Below the pieces are notes generated by a model. The model did not search any database and was not told the origin of the DNA. It worked only from the letters and a program-made list of their open reading frames with translations. Below, piece after piece: positions 44,323 through 56,489 of a DNA stretch of 64,000 bases (within the stretch, counting starts at the first letter, position 1; every line of letters starts with the position of its first letter). The position numbers were made by a program, and so were the translations under genes. The stretch comes from Dichetophora obliterata (Eukaryota; Arthropoda; Insecta; Diptera; Sciomyzidae): positions 49,107,482-49,171,481 of the forward strand of contig OY986439.1 of NCBI GenBank assembly GCA_963920525.1, given 5' to 3'.

Positions 44323-45563
44323 AGAGCTGGGTTGTAATAATTCTTTTTTAATTTAACTCCACGTCAATTCAAATTCCTTGGAATTAGGAATTGGTAATTA
44401 CACATTTCAATTCCTCAGGAATGTAATTGAAAAACTTCTCAATTACATTACAAGAATTGCAATTGGTAATTGGATATCCCAATTCCTCAGGAATGGAATC
44501 GGACAAAATTTTTAATTCCATTATAGGAATTGTAATGGGTAATTGACCCATTCAATTTCTCAGGAAAAGAAATGAAAAAAATTGGAAATTCCATTACAGG
44601 AATTGTAATTGGTAATTGAACGCCTCAATCCCTAAGGAATAGAATTGGAAAATATCGCTTTGTCAGTAGATTAATGAAATTTCGTACAGGGGCGTGGAAG
44701 TTGCGTACCGAGCACCTTGCAAAAAGTCGGCGGGATTGAACCAGGTAGCGTACCAGCTGCACGCTCAGAAATCTTGGATTGAATTCTAATCCAATCGTTG
44801 GAATCATGCATTTTACTTCATGCCATGCCAATTACTTGCTATCATGCCAAATACTTAATAACCTTAACGTAGTGGGTTCGAATCCCACATGTTTCGTTAA
44901 TTTTTTTTTTGTCAAAAATATTTTAATACAAGCATGTATTAAAATTAATTCCAATGAGAGAATAAAAATCAATTGTAATATATGTAGTGTATTAGATTGT
45001 AATACAATTCTGGTGTGATTTCTGAGCGTGTGTATATTTTGTTCTAACTCAAAATATGGTATTAAATTAAAAAATTGGTATCTTGGAAAATACATTTATT
45101 TGTAAATATTTCCGAGCCGCCTTAAGTTTTCTAATACATAATAAAGTAATTTTGAGTTAATGAAAAATCAATTGAAATTTTAACTTCAAATTACAATTTC
45201 TGTAATAGAATTGACGATTTTTGCCACTCAGTGTATGAGGAGTTGAAGTGTTTAATTGCCAATTGCAATTCCTGTAAAGAAATTGACGATTTTTCCCAAT
45301 TCTATTCCTTTTTTTTTAAAAAGGTCAAATAACTTAAGGAATTGAGGTGTTCAATTACCAATTACAATTCCAGTAGTGGAGTATACTATTTTTTCCAATT
45401 ACATTCTAAGGAATTGTGGTGTTCAATTACCAATTACAATTCCTGTAATGGAATTGATGATTTTATCTAATTGCATTCCTGAGGAATTGAGAGGACCAAT
45501 TACCAATTCCTAGTTCCAAGGAATTTGAATTGAATTGTAATGAGAACTTTCTGACCCAGCTCT
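44323..45563. mobile_element. 1241-bp fold-back element with tandem-repeat arms and tRNA-like centre
   Basis: AGAGCTGGGT (44323) and ACCCAGCTCT (to 45563) are perfect 10-bp termini. Each arm holds several units of about 70-80 bases built from GGAATTGTAATTGGTAATTG and CAATTCCTCAGGAATGGAAT, inverted between the arms. Near the centre (44866-44895) is a tRNA T-arm-like block, GTGGGTTCGAATCCCAC. The flanks GCGTATTAAC and GCGTACTAAT match at 8 of 10 bases, so a duplication of about 8-10 bp is likely. Tandem-repeat arms with a 9-bp-type duplication recall Foldback (FB) elements. It interrupts the endonuclease domain of the 43560-48480 retrotransposon. Confidence 0.75.
44866..44895 (+). other. tRNA T-arm / B-box-like block in the fold-back centre
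   Basis: GTGGGTTCGAATCCCAC has a perfect 5-bp T stem around the loop TTCGAAT and includes an exact B box, GGTTCGAATCC. A T run (TTTTTTTTT) follows at about 44900. No convincing A box was seen upstream. The opposite-strand reading HVGFEPTTLRLL is the well-known artefact of translating a B box. Confidence 0.6.
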
Positions 45564-46959
45564 GCGTACTAATAACAGAAGCTTTGAATTATATTTGTAT
45601 TTCAGCTATTTTTCTAAGAGACCTGATTCCAATACAGATCCCGGTACACTTCGGCGCGCGAGATCGTTATAGCAGCAGGATATTTTCCAGTAGACAATGC
45701 CATCAGCGTACATGGTCGATAATCTGGTGAGTTACTGTACAAAGAAGAAACTCTTATACTCCGATGTGATGCAAATGTGGACAGCAAGGCGTGAGGAAGC
45801 ACCAACATTAATAAAGGAGTGAGTATCTTTTAGAATTTATACTAAGCACTTAATTAGAAATTTTAAATGTAGTAACTACACAAATATTTGTTATCGTGGC
45901 GCTTAAAGAGGTCCTGGGCACAAATTTAGGAAATACTCTAGCTAGGGATCTAATTAGGAACTGGAGAGTCTCAAATGAAACCTCAATGTCTGATCATGGA
46001 ATAATCAGATTTGATATTGAGGGGATATCCTTCAATACAAAAAACCTCAATAAACCCGAAGAAAATAAATTGGGATGAATATCTAAGAAATTTGAAATCT
46101 TATTCTGGAATGAGGAATAATATCAGAAATTAATCAGAACAAGAAATATTGGTAGAACGCTTTTGTTAAACTTTTATGCATATATACATAAATATGATGC
46201 ATAGATGCATATGAAGACAGTTTTCCAATAAGTAATGTTTGTTTCGCCAAAGACGTGCTTTGGAGAAAAAAACCCCTTTCTAAACTGAAAAGAAATGATC
46301 GTAAATTATTCAACCGGACAAAGAAAAACCAGGGAATGAACAGAATACAGGAATACTACCCTAACTCAATATAACAAAAAGATAAGGGTAGAAAAGCAAT
46401 CTAGCTTTAGGCAGTCCTGTGAAAGAATAGAACATACCACTGCGGCATCAAAACTATATAAGATTATGGCCGGTGGTAGCAGTATATTCTTTGCCAGTCT
46501 AAAAAAAAGCGATTTAAATTTTACAGAGAATGAGGAAAAGAAGACACAACTTATCTTAGTACTAATTTCCCAGGTTCCACTGCTTCCAAAGATACAGGAG
46601 ACGGACTAATGAAAACATTAGGCAGAATCAACAGAAACAGCAGAAATGCAGCGAATGAAATATGTACAGAGCCGAGATTAAGGTGTACGCTGAAAACCTT
46701 TAAACGACTGAAATCACCAGATGTTGATGGAGTTTTTCCGGCTCTGCTACAAATATTCTTCTCGATTCTCTCATGAAAATAGCTAGAGACAGTATTGCGC
46801 TGGGTTATGTATCAACTGCATGGTGGCGGGCAAAAGTGTCTTTCATTCCTAAGGCAGGGAAGAGGGATCCTCTTCTTCCAAAATCATTCAGGCCAATTTT
46901 AGACATCTTTATTACTAAAAACTCTAGAAAAATTAATTAATAACCATATACACTCAAAA

Positions 46960-48055
46960 GATTTATTACTAAAATAGCCACAAATGATATGCGTAAGAAA
47001 TATTCAAGCATTCTACGAATATTAGTTAAAGATACGGAGTATTTATGTCGTGATATCTTTACGAATTCATTCGTAAAGTGTTACTGTCCTTTACGAATAA
47101 AGGAGTGTACCTGTAGTTAACTTCATAAGTAAAGCCTGTCCTACGACAAACATTTCCTTTTTGGAGCCTTTTGCACTTTTTAAAGCTTGATTTTTTGTAC
47201 ACTTATTTTTGCAAAATACAAATGTACCACTTTAAATAACACTTTACGTATTGAAGCAGTGTTGAAAAATTAGTTCAAGTGTAAAAGTGCAAAATGTCGA
47301 GTTTTGTAACAATCATATTCATACACAACTTTACAAACTGGCCTTGCAACCTTCATATACGTAGCAACTCAGGTATCGTTTTGCGGCTGATGCAATTATA
47401 TTTTTTGGCACAATCGACTCAAACTGACTCAAAAGAATTTCATTAAATTCGTCATACCTTTTTTAAAAAAGGATAAAAAAAGAGGTAGTTAAATCAAAAA
47501 CGTACTGTTGTAAAAACCCAATATTGTCACTGATAAGTATCAAATATATTTTCAGTGCATACTTTCAGGCTAAACATTTTTGAAAACAGTGTGTCTTGTA
47601 AAATCATTTACTGTCAAAAATTATTACAATTTGAGAAATACTGTGTGCGAAGAAGTATGCTTGCCGTTTATGTATTAAAACGTGCATACTTTCAGGCAGT
47701 TTGCGAGATATTGGACACGGAACAGCGTGCTTGCCTTTTATATATTAAAATTATATTCGTAAACAAAAATAAGACAATTCGTAGGCGTGCATTGTACTGA
47801 TTATTGTGTATATATAAATAATTATATTCGTAAATTTCTCGTACGTAGTATTTATTAATGCTTTCGTACTACTTACGAATGAAAAATAATATTAGTAGAA
47901 AAAACTCAATCGTAGGTTGACCGTACGCATTATTCGTAGAATTTACGAATTATAAGTTCAGTTTAAAACCTAAATCGTTTAGCCATCTGGTAGAACTCGT
48001 GGCCTGCAAACTAAAGAACCGAGGTTCAAACCCCAAATCAGACAGATTTTTTTTG
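46960..48055. mobile_element. Truncated inverted-repeat element with TTCGTAAA words and tRNA-like end
   Basis: The insertion lies between the KLINNHIHS and WCKKVG parts of the reverse transcriptase. Its interior is dense in TACGAAT and TTCGTAAA words (47035-47100, 47755-47950), some as adjacent palindromes (TTTACGAATTCATTCGTAAA near 47080). It ends on the right with a tRNA-like sequence at 47979-48050. No matching right terminus follows, and about a hundred residues of reverse transcriptase are missing, so a deletion probably removed the right half together with the neighbouring target. Left boundary approximate. Confidence 0.5.
47979..48050 (+). other. tRNA-like sequence with A and B boxes
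   Basis: TTAGCCATCTGG (47979-47990) is A-box-like and GGTTCAAACCC (48023-48033) is an exact B box; a long T run starts at 48047. The stretch CGTGGCC...CTAAAGAACCG and the end CAGACAGA match the minus-strand SINE head at 13205-13290 closely, so both derive from the same tRNA-related source. Confidence 0.65.
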
Positions 48056-48480
48056 GGTGACGAAAAAATGGTGCAAAAAGGTGGGGCCAAACATAAATCC
48101 GCCAAAAACAACCATCATACAATTTACCAGGAAATACAAACTTGCACAACTTAAACCTATAAGATTAGACAGAACAGAGATAGAATTCCAAGAGGAAGTT
48201 AAACACATTTGAGCGGAACATCAAAGAAGGATGTTCAAAAATTTATGATTTGCAGATCCATCGCTGGGAAAAGTTGGGGATGTTCCCCAAAAATACTGCA
48301 ATGGATATATACAATGATCATACGTCCCATGATTGCATCTGGCTCAGTCATCTATTCTCAGGATGACTTGTGGTATATTGGGCAAAGATATTGCGTAACT
48401 CGAAAGAAATTTGATATTCTATAGAGACAATATCTTCTCTATAGAGGCACCCAAAATTCAGTTTCACTAAAAGATTACAA

Positions 48481-49900
48481 ACTGAACTAAGTAGTAAAAA
48501 CAAATGGGAAGGTCAAATGGGAAATGAGCCCTTTTTGTATCAATCGCCGGGCTGAATTGCCCTCCGAAAACGGGCCTTTTTTGTTCAGAAATGAGTTAAA
48601 AATTAATCATTTTGAATTAATATTATTTATTAAAATAATTTACAGAATACTAAAAAAATGATTACTTCGTTTATCATATAGATAATATGCATGTATAGTA
48701 CTAATATATAGTAAAATAAAGTAACTATATTCTATAATTATAGTTAAAAGAAAGGTCCCAGCAGATTATTTAATGATTGTAATAAATAAATTGATATTTT
48801 AATTGAAATTTTAAGCAAAATCCTTTACATAAAATAATTTAGCAGGTAGTCGAAACATCAAGTGATACATTTTAAAAATCTCTATTTAGTAAAGTTAATT
48901 ATTGGGGAACTTTTTTGAGTACTTTTTTGCATGGAATGTTGTCATAATTTTCTTTTTATTTGGGTTTGATCTAAATTTTTGATAGAAATGTTAAATGTTA
49001 TGACAGACTTGTTGATAGATGAAAAGGAAAATGGGTTTTCGAACGTGCATCAGTATATCCATCTCTCTTCTTATGGTGAGAATCAATTCGCACTGGTGAA
49101 AAGCTTATATGACGTTTGTATGAAGGTTAACATTTTAAATTACTATTATAAAAATATCAACAAAGGCTTAAATTATTCCTTTTTTAACTTCATTTTGTTA
49201 ATAAAAAGCAATATTTATGTTTAATTTCTGAACTTATTTATGAACAAAAAATGGTTCGCTTATGAGATATTGTTTCTACTGATATGATAAAAAATTATTA
49301 TTTTTTGAACTCATTTTAAAACAAAAAAGAAATATTTATGATTCGTTTCTGAACTCATTTATGAATAAAAATAGTTCATTTTTCGAGGAATTTTTAGCTT
49401 CTAAAATGATTTTTTTTCGACTTAAAATAAGTTTAATTCGAATTTAATCTTCTATAGCAAGCACTTAAGCGAAAAAATAAAAAATCTAATATTAAAAAAC
49501 ATAATACTTCTATCCAAAAAAGTACCCAAAAATCTCACCTTACGCAAAACCTTTGCCTATGGTTCAGTGGGTTGATATACTACTTATTGAATTTGCTGAA
49601 AAGTTGTGCGTGTTTCTCTTAAGCAGCTCGTCATAACAAACGTTAAAATTATTTTTTACACTGAATCACAGCTTTAGAATTTCGTGAATTATGACAAAAA
49701 GTTTAAAAATAAATAACAAATGTTTTTTATTATTAAGGTTATGGTAAATATTTTTGCAAAATTTTCATATAAACACGAGAATTGCGAATAACTTGAAATG
49801 TCTATTTATATGCCTGTCATTCATGTGTTTTTTGGCATTATAAACACAGATGTTTTTGTAAATTAAATTTTGTTTTTCGTTTTAATTAATTTTTTGCTGT
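48481..49900. other. Gene-free AT-rich stretch
   Basis: No element or gene was recognised. At about 49205-49235 and 49330-49380 a short motif (TTTCTGAACTCATTTATGAA) is repeated, suggesting an old tandem duplication. An 81-codon ORF at 48979-49224 has no domain and low-complexity ends. Confidence 0.35.
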
Positions 49901-52573
49901 GACAATGTTAGTCATAAACCGCAATCAAGGGTCTCACTTGTCATAGCTGTGCAAATGCATGATTTGTTGATTGTTGTGAAAAATTTTGTTGTCAGTGACA
50001 GGAAATGGAAAATGTTCATAGAATTGTTATACACACACACACACACCCATACAAACATTCTTAACTTAATATGACAAACATTCAAATTTATGGATGACAC
50101 TTTAAGCATTGTAGTGTGGTTTAGTATTATTATTAATATTATTGTTATAATTTTTGTTTTTGTTGTGAATTTGAAATTTGTTCTTATTATTGTTTGCACT
50201 CAATGGCACAGATGTAAATAGTTTTCATTTTAATGGATTGTTGTTGTTTACCAAATGCTTAGTTGTATGCAAGTTTTTGTCTCGTGATGAATATATTTTT
50301 GTTTTTATTTTGAAAGATAGAATATTTGTGAATGCGTATTTGGCACATTTTGGGTTGGTTGTTTATGACATTTGTATAAGTGGATTTCCCAAAAAGCCAT
50401 AAACTTCCAATGTTCAAGGTCGTGTTAGATGCAACTTATTTTAGAAAATTGTGAACAAAATATGACTAAATTAAAAATTATATTATATTTTTTCTCCATA
50501 TCTCAAATAAATTGAGATATAAATCATATCAGCGTAAGTTATAGATTTAAAAAATTGAAACGTTTAAAAATTTAAATATTTAGTTGTAATGTTCTGGTTT
50601 TAAGTTAGGAGAAAGTAACATTTTTGATGTATTGAATATTGCCACAATTTCTCAAAGCTCTTAGCTTAGAACAAACTTACCGTTTTTCTACTACAAAATA
50701 GCAGAGCACCATAATAATATTGATTTGTTATATAAAAATAATTAAATTTTCAATCTAAGAACATCGTGCAGTAATACAAAAACTAATCAAAACTTTAAAC
50801 TATAACATATATTGGAAAAAAATGAAATGTTTATAGAAAAAAAACACTTGAATAATATCTAAAAATAACAGCCAAGCTTCGAAGTACAAAACTAAATATG
50901 CAAAATACTATCATACAATAGCAAAAAAAAAAACTTTTAACCATAAATCAAACAAAAATCAAGTTGCACATAAGAAAGTCTAACAATAGCTATATATTAA
51001 AAAACTTAATACTAAAAAGTGCTTCAGTACTTCAGAGCTTTTTTTAAACAGGTGTGTTTATATAAACAGCTATTTATTTCAAGTAAATTCAAAACAAAAG
51101 CTTGCCAAAGCCATTTTTGCCAACGTTACATAAACAAACAAAACAAAAATAAAAATAACTTGTTTGAAAAACAATTCATTCTTAGAAATAGCCTTATTTC
51201 TGCAACTAAAAATTGTTGAACTTAAAAGCTGATAAGAAAAAAAGTAATGCTCTTTTTTGTACAAGTTCACTTTTTTATTGCTGTTTTAACAAGTTCTAAA
51301 AGCTTGAAAGGTCAATACGTACGATCGGTCAATCAGGATCGATGCCTCTTGCTCTTTAAACCTGAAAGGGTTTAAAAGTGTAGTTTATAAATATGTCTTT
51401 AAAAAAATAGCACTATATTTGTGCATAATTTCATTTATGCTTTAGCTACAAAATTTTTCTAAGAACTAAATTTAACTTAAAATGGTTGATTTTGCAATGA
51501 GACACACGTGTGTGTGTGTGCACACGTTGTAAGCAAATGTAATGAAAAGTTCATAAAACTTAAGCAATAAAAAAAGAATGTTTCGCAACTTGAAAAAAAG
51601 GGAAAATAATATATGCTCTTCCAAATCAAATACAAACAAAAAAACAAGAAAGACAGACATAATTTTGCGACCGAGACTCATAAAGCTATTTTTATTTTTA
51701 GGGCAAATTAAATACGGATATCTGGGCAAAATGGCAGCAATGTGTCGTTACAACAGTAACAACATAAAGAAGGATAACACCAAATGAACCGGAAACAAAA
51801 ACATGACTGCTCGTTTGTTTACTCATTTAATCTGACTATTCGCTCTTTACATCCGCTAACTGTGAAACTTTATATATTTTAAAATGGCGTCAAGCATTTC
51901 GAACAATGGCCATTTTATTTTCGTTGCAGCGTAAAAAAACAATAGAAGCTATTTTATTACAAGCTTAACAACAACCATCACAACAATCACCACAGCCGTA
52001 AAACCACTACAACAACAGCGACTACAAAAAAAAAACAACAAAAACCACTCACCAACATCAACAACAACAACAGCAACAACAACATTCTCAACAACCACAA
52101 AAATAGTAAAAACATTGATAACCAGGGATTAAAAAAAATATTGTAGGTATATAAAAAAAGCTTCACAATTGAAAGAAATTACAAAAGCTAAAGCTGGATT
52201 AGGTGAAAAAAAGCAATAGGGTTATTCACGATGTGGTTTATGTACCCTTGTATTGTGTATAGTTTTTATAAATTTGATATTTGTAGTACATTTTGTAAAA
52301 TTACAGAAGCAAAATGTACGATGTTCAAAATACAAGCCCTTAGCAAAAATGCGTCGGACGAAACCCTAAGTATTAAGGGCAATTCACAGTCTTGTGTATT
52401 TGAGATTGTAAATTTATGCAATTGTAAAAATTTCCTATCAGTTGAAAATTGTATTTTTCGGTTTACTTTGCTACACTAGTTGCAAAACATGAAATTCACA
52501 AATGATTGATGAAAAGCAAAACTATTTTCTACTTAAAATTGTATTTTGATCAATTTTAATTCGAAAAAAAGCT
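49901..52573. other. Gene-free stretch with simple repeats
   Basis: It contains a (CA)n tract at about 50032-50047, a (GT)n tract with palindromic ends at about 51506-51525, and a (CAA/CAG)n-rich block at 51965-52105. ORFs at 49912-50199, 51472-51729 and 52231-52479 show no motif and overlap opposite-strand ORFs. The CAA-rich block resembles fly 5' leaders or neuronal-gene introns, but no exon can be assigned. Confidence 0.35.
51965..52105 (+). repeat. CAA/CAG-rich simple-repeat block
   Basis: Irregular CAA, CCA and CAG triplets run for about 140 bases, including ACAACAACAACAGCAACAAC near 52060. All frames contain breaks, so it is not a polyglutamine exon. Confidence 0.6.
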
Positions 52574-52577
52574 TTAA

Positions 52578-52814
52578 CCCTTTCAGCCCTGAATTATTTT
52601 CCGTACATAAATTTTTTTCCTATGATTTATTATTATGCATGTAAATAATACAAAAACGAAATTCAGAATTTTTGTTTTTTCATTGTTGCATTTGCTACAC
52701 GATAAGGTCATTTAAAGCGCCCTCTAACAGTGAGAAGCATAAATATGCCATTGCGCTGGTAATGGAAACCTCTGAATTTGATGGTGGCAATTGCCACCGC
52801 CAGGGCCGAAAGGA
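52578..52814. mobile_element. 237-bp piggyBac-like MITE
   Basis: CCCTTTCAGCCCTG (52578) and the reverse complement of the right end, TCCTTTCGGCCCTG (to 52814), match at 12 of 14 bases. TTAA flanks both ends (52574-52577, 52815-52818), the invariant target of piggyBac elements, whose ends typically begin CCCTTT or CCCT. No coding capacity. Confidence 0.8.
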
Positions 52815-52818
52815 TTAA

Positions 52819-53800
52819 GGAACAATTAATAAGTTTTTTTATTTGCTTATCTTACATATCAGAATGGAAGCCTTAACTTCGCCTTTACTTTTTTTCATCA
52901 TCAGCTGTCAGTTTGCAATTTAGTATTGTATATGAATATTATTTTTACTATTAATAGTAAAAAAATATGAGTTTAAGTGTTGCGTACTGGCAATAGCATA
53001 GTAAATGCATCCTTGCATTAATTTAATAGCGTAGAAAATAATTGATCAGTAAGCCTACTCAACATATTGATAGTAGCATCCCTGTCTATTTTGTTAGTGT
53101 AGAGTAAAAATATACTTTACCATTTTGGAAATGCTATGATGCAAGACTATTTACACTGGATTGTGAGAAGACCTATTGTATTCTTTGTCAATTTCGTTGT
53201 GTATTTGATCAGCTGATCGCAAAAGCATTTCTACTCAACGTGGAGAAAGCTACTGGCTGCGCTGTGAGTTTACTTAATAAAAATGAACATAATTTAGTGT
53301 TTCGTTGAATTTATTTTATAACTTTCAACAGTTAAATAATAATTTAAATTTATATTTTTTAACAAAAAAACAAGCAAGATCAGCTTGTTTTAAAAATAAA
53401 AGACTTTATTGAAGATTCGTTTACAATAAGTTGTAAATATTGTAAATTTTGTAAAAATGTATCACAAATACATCACATCGCCTTAATGTGTAGTGAATAC
53501 CCCTTATATATATTGATACATTTGTAAAGAAAACAGAAAACGAGCTAAGTGGCGGTGAGAATCGATAGAGTTGTTAAAAGTAGTGATATTAAACTCAGTT
53601 CTTAGATGTGGACTTGTATTTCGTCACTGCGGCTAAGAACTCAGTTATGTGTTTTTTTAAAACTTTCCAGAACAGCAAAAGAGCGAAATAATTTTTTTAA
53701 ATTAATTTTTTACTGTGTTAACACTAATATTTTAGATAAGTCCTAAACATTTCACATTTTGCAGAACGCGAACAGAGTAGAAGAGCAAGCTGCTCAAAAA
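52819..53800. other. Gene-free AT-rich stretch
   Basis: No recognised element. The closing part (53760 on) becomes GC-richer as it approaches the retrotransposon fragment and may be its 5' region. Confidence 0.35.
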
Positions 53801-53899
53801 CGCAAAAAATCTGGGAAAAGTGGGAAGGTTGGAGCTCCAGCAAGCAAACGATAGAGGCAGTAACCTATCGTTTACTTTACTTTAGTAAAGAAAAGTGAT

Positions 53900-54290
53900 G
53901 TGCCTAAACAACATCTGATCATAGCACTGATCGACCGGAGCGATCCTCAAGGGTTGGAAGATTGAGGAGATAAGGCTTCTAGAGGTGATGTTTGCGAGGT
54001 TGAAAATCCAACCTGACGCTCCCATGCCCATCTTCAACGGAGCGAGCTAGCTCGGAGACTCAATCTGGAAGAAGCGGGTGCTGAAGGCACGACAATGCAA
54101 GTCGACTCCATGGAGGGGCCTTCAACTTAATGCAGTTCAAGGTCCTCCAGATAAACCTACATAAAAGTAAAACCGCTGGCACAGAACTCCTTCTTCTATT
54201 AGAAGAAGGAGGCTGCGATGTGACTTTAGTGCAGGAGCCGTGGATAGCGGCTTTAACTTCTGTCGCACAGTCCGTTCATTTTATACAAAA
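53900..54290 (+). pseudogene. LOA/I/R1-type retrotransposon fragment (gag end and endonuclease start)
   Basis: At about 53908-53955 one frame reads PKQHLIIALIDRSDPQGL; another frame continues IQPDAPMPIFNGA near 54005-54050. Both match the ORF1 (gag-like) middle of LOA/R1-type elements. At 54131 a frame starts MQFKVLQINLHKSKTAGTEL and reaches GGCDVTLVQEPWIAA, the N-terminal motifs of the apurinic endonuclease (QINLxxxK...xLVQEPW). It stops soon after, and downstream sequence is unrelated. The copy is truncated at both sides and frameshifted. It is of the same general type as the 43560-48480 relic. Confidence 0.75.
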
Positions 54291-55371
54291 TTGGAACAAA
54301 AATTGAAAGAAAAAGTGCTTCATACAATTTTGTATGCTTGATTAGTTAAAGCTACCTAAGAGAAATAGGGGCACCTAGGAGTACCTCTCCTTGACCTACA
54401 CCCATTTTTGTGTATGGGAGGTATATACAAAAGTTCGCCAATCTTAACGAAACTAGGTCAGAAGGCCTGGTAAATAGACTTATAGATGTATACTAAAAAT
54501 GGTCAAAGTCGGTTTGACCCTAGGGGTAACTTTCTTGGATTTCTATTAAGGTTTTACATTATTATGTATAGAAGGTATCTACATACACTCAGGGAATTAT
54601 TGAATTTCGTACACGGCTGCCATAAAAAAGATGAGGCTGTAGTAGCCATACTAGAGTTATTATATATGAAATGAAGTCACCTTAGCTGAAAGTTTATTGC
54701 AAGCACTTTATGAGAGCTCTCATAGCCCTAATTGAATCTGCAATAATCATATAAAAAAACATAAATTATATTGAGCGGTTTTTTGAAAATAAGATCTGTG
54801 GTTACAGTTGTGATACATTCAGTATTGTGGCTACTGCAACCAACTTTTAAATCTTGCGTGTAGAGAAACTCCAATATGGCTATTGTAGTCTCAATACGGT
54901 TTTCACGCTTTTACTGAAGATACTAAAACCACAAAAGACAAATTTCTCCATTTTAGTTTTGGCTTGCAGCGTGCTTGTTGGCGAATATTAAAAAAATTGT
55001 TTTTAAAGTTAATCGGTATTTACTTTGGTAATAAATATTTTGCCTATTATATTGAAAAAGGCATGAATATTTTACAATTCCATTGTCTAAAACTATTTGT
55101 AAGCATGTTTCAGATGCATGCTAATGGTTTGTCGTTTACAATATGGGATTTTTAAGGTTCCATAAAAAAAGTAAAAAAATAATAGTTTTTAAAGTTCTAT
55201 GAACAATTAAAATTTTATATTTATTTGATCAAAAAAGTAATATTTTTTCAAATAATTTGAAATAAAAATTTAAAAAATATTTTAAAATAACACTTTTATT
55301 AAGCAAACGGTATTAAGAAATTGGTGATAACCTTAAAAGCGCAGAGGTAAGTAGATTAAATAGAAAAATTC
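54291..55371. other. Gene-free AT-rich stretch
   Basis: Two ORFs of about 62 codons (54486-54674, 54964-55155) show no motif. CTTGCGTGTAGAGAAACTCC near 54853 resembles a diverged inverted-repeat end of the TACACGCAGAGAAAA type, without a clear partner. Confidence 0.3.
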
Positions 55372-55710
55372 TGACAACCTCAACATAAGGATTTATGGCT
55401 ATCAAAACCGAATTCCTCTCACCATTCCAAAAGGTGCTGTTATGACCCCTCCACAATTCGGCTGTCAAGACCGAATTCCTCTCACCATCGCAAAAGGCGC
55501 TGTTAAGACCCCTCCACAATTCGGCTGTGAAAACCGAATTCCTCTCACCATCGCAAAAGGCGCTATTATGACCCCTTCACAATTCGGCTGTCAGAACCGA
55601 ATTCCTCTCACCATCGCAAAAGGCGCTGTTATGACCCCTCCACAATTCGGCTATCAAAACCGAATTCCTCTCACCATTAAAAGTTCTTACAACTTTCTGT
55701 GAGGTTGTCA
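55372..55710. repeat. 63-bp minisatellite between short inverted repeats
   Basis: About 4.4 direct copies of a 63-base unit run from 55397 to 55676, with unit starts at 55397, 55460, 55523, 55586 and 55649. Each contains CCGAATTCCTCTCACCAT, AAAAGGCGCTGTTATGACCC and CTCCACAATTCGGCTGTC. The period is divisible by three, so both strands stay open: plus 55442-55702 and minus 55313-55519 are products of the repeat, not genes. TGACAACCTCA (55372-55382) and TGAGGTTGTCA (55700-55710) flank the array as an exact 11-bp inverted repeat. Confidence 0.8.
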
Positions 55711-56489
55711 AAACTGGCAGAGCATCTCTTAAACAGGAATCTAACCCTTATGGAAGTTGTCAGAGCCTCGCATATTAAATTTTTTGAGAACCGTAATATT
55801 ACGGCTAGAAGAAGCGAAGTTTTGATAACATCGCCAGTTCTGTGAGTGTACAGGTTTGAGATTTTTGTCTTAGTATTGGATCGAAAATCTTAGTGGTTTG
55901 GCTGTTATAGGCCAAAATATCAAAAAAAAAAAAAAAAAACGTGACAAAAGTCTGAGAAAAAACTGCAAGTCAAAATCTAGAAGCTCGATTTTCACCGTAG
56001 ACGTATGGTCTAGTAGACTTTTTTGCTCAGTACAATCCCAAGAATTAGAAACGTGAAGCGCCCATTAAGATGTTCAAATCGCCCCACATAGTGAACAATT
56101 TGTTAGAATTTTTTGAAATTTTTTTCCATTTTGTAATGGTAGAATATTTTAAAAGTATTTTTTAAAAATTTTAGACCAATTGGATTATTATTTATGGAGA
56201 TAAATAACCTTAAATAGTGGTTTTTTCTGCATGCACATCTTAGTACAAAACTAAACGAGTTTTTCTCAAAAACAAATTTTTGAAGTCGGTGATCAATGTT
56301 ACTTTAGAACGGCTTTACCGATCAGTTTGAAATTTTTTTTTTCAACTGTCTTCCTGATAAGAAAAGATTTTTTTTGACGATTACGCTATGCGACAATTCA
56401 AGGGTCATGGAATTTAACGAAATAGCGACCAACACAGATCGATGGTACTGATCTGGACCAACAAAACCCTAAAAGGAGCTTGCAAAGTT
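55711..56489. other. Gene-free AT-rich stretch
   Basis: No ORF or element was recognised. It may be the outer part of the fold-back that follows. Confidence 0.3.

Larger units (their letters stand above)
43560..48480 (+). pseudogene. LOA/I/R1-type non-LTR retrotransposon relic, split by two insertions
   Basis: Recognisable parts in order: a gag-like ORF1 C-terminus at 43590-43790 (FRPGILVNCAGLDTAEWL, CTGDHIISVHMIRVYLHKAA); the endonuclease start at 44115 (ITKIAQINLHHANQ); endonuclease continuation at 45560-45620 (CVLITEALNYICISAIF) and 45895-46075 (NWRVSNETSMSDHGIIRF); reverse transcriptase at 46680-46955 (RLKSPDVDGVFPALLQ, KTLEKLINNHIHS); and a later part at 48060-48420 (WCKKVGPNINPPKTTIIQFT, RTEIEFQEEVKHL, GKSWGCSPKILQW). 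Insertions lie at 44323-45563 and about 46960-48055; the second replaces the catalytic palm. Stops and frameshifts are common. Dead copy. Confidence 0.8.

Noticed and set aside
44832..45095. Minus-strand ORF containing HVGFEPTTLRLL
   Set aside because: This is the familiar translation artefact of a tRNA B box (GGATTCGAACC); the DNA is the centre of a fold-back element, not a gene.
55313..55702. Repetitive ORFs on both strands suggesting a repeat protein
   Set aside because: Open frames are a by-product of a 63-base minisatellite; both strands are open equally.
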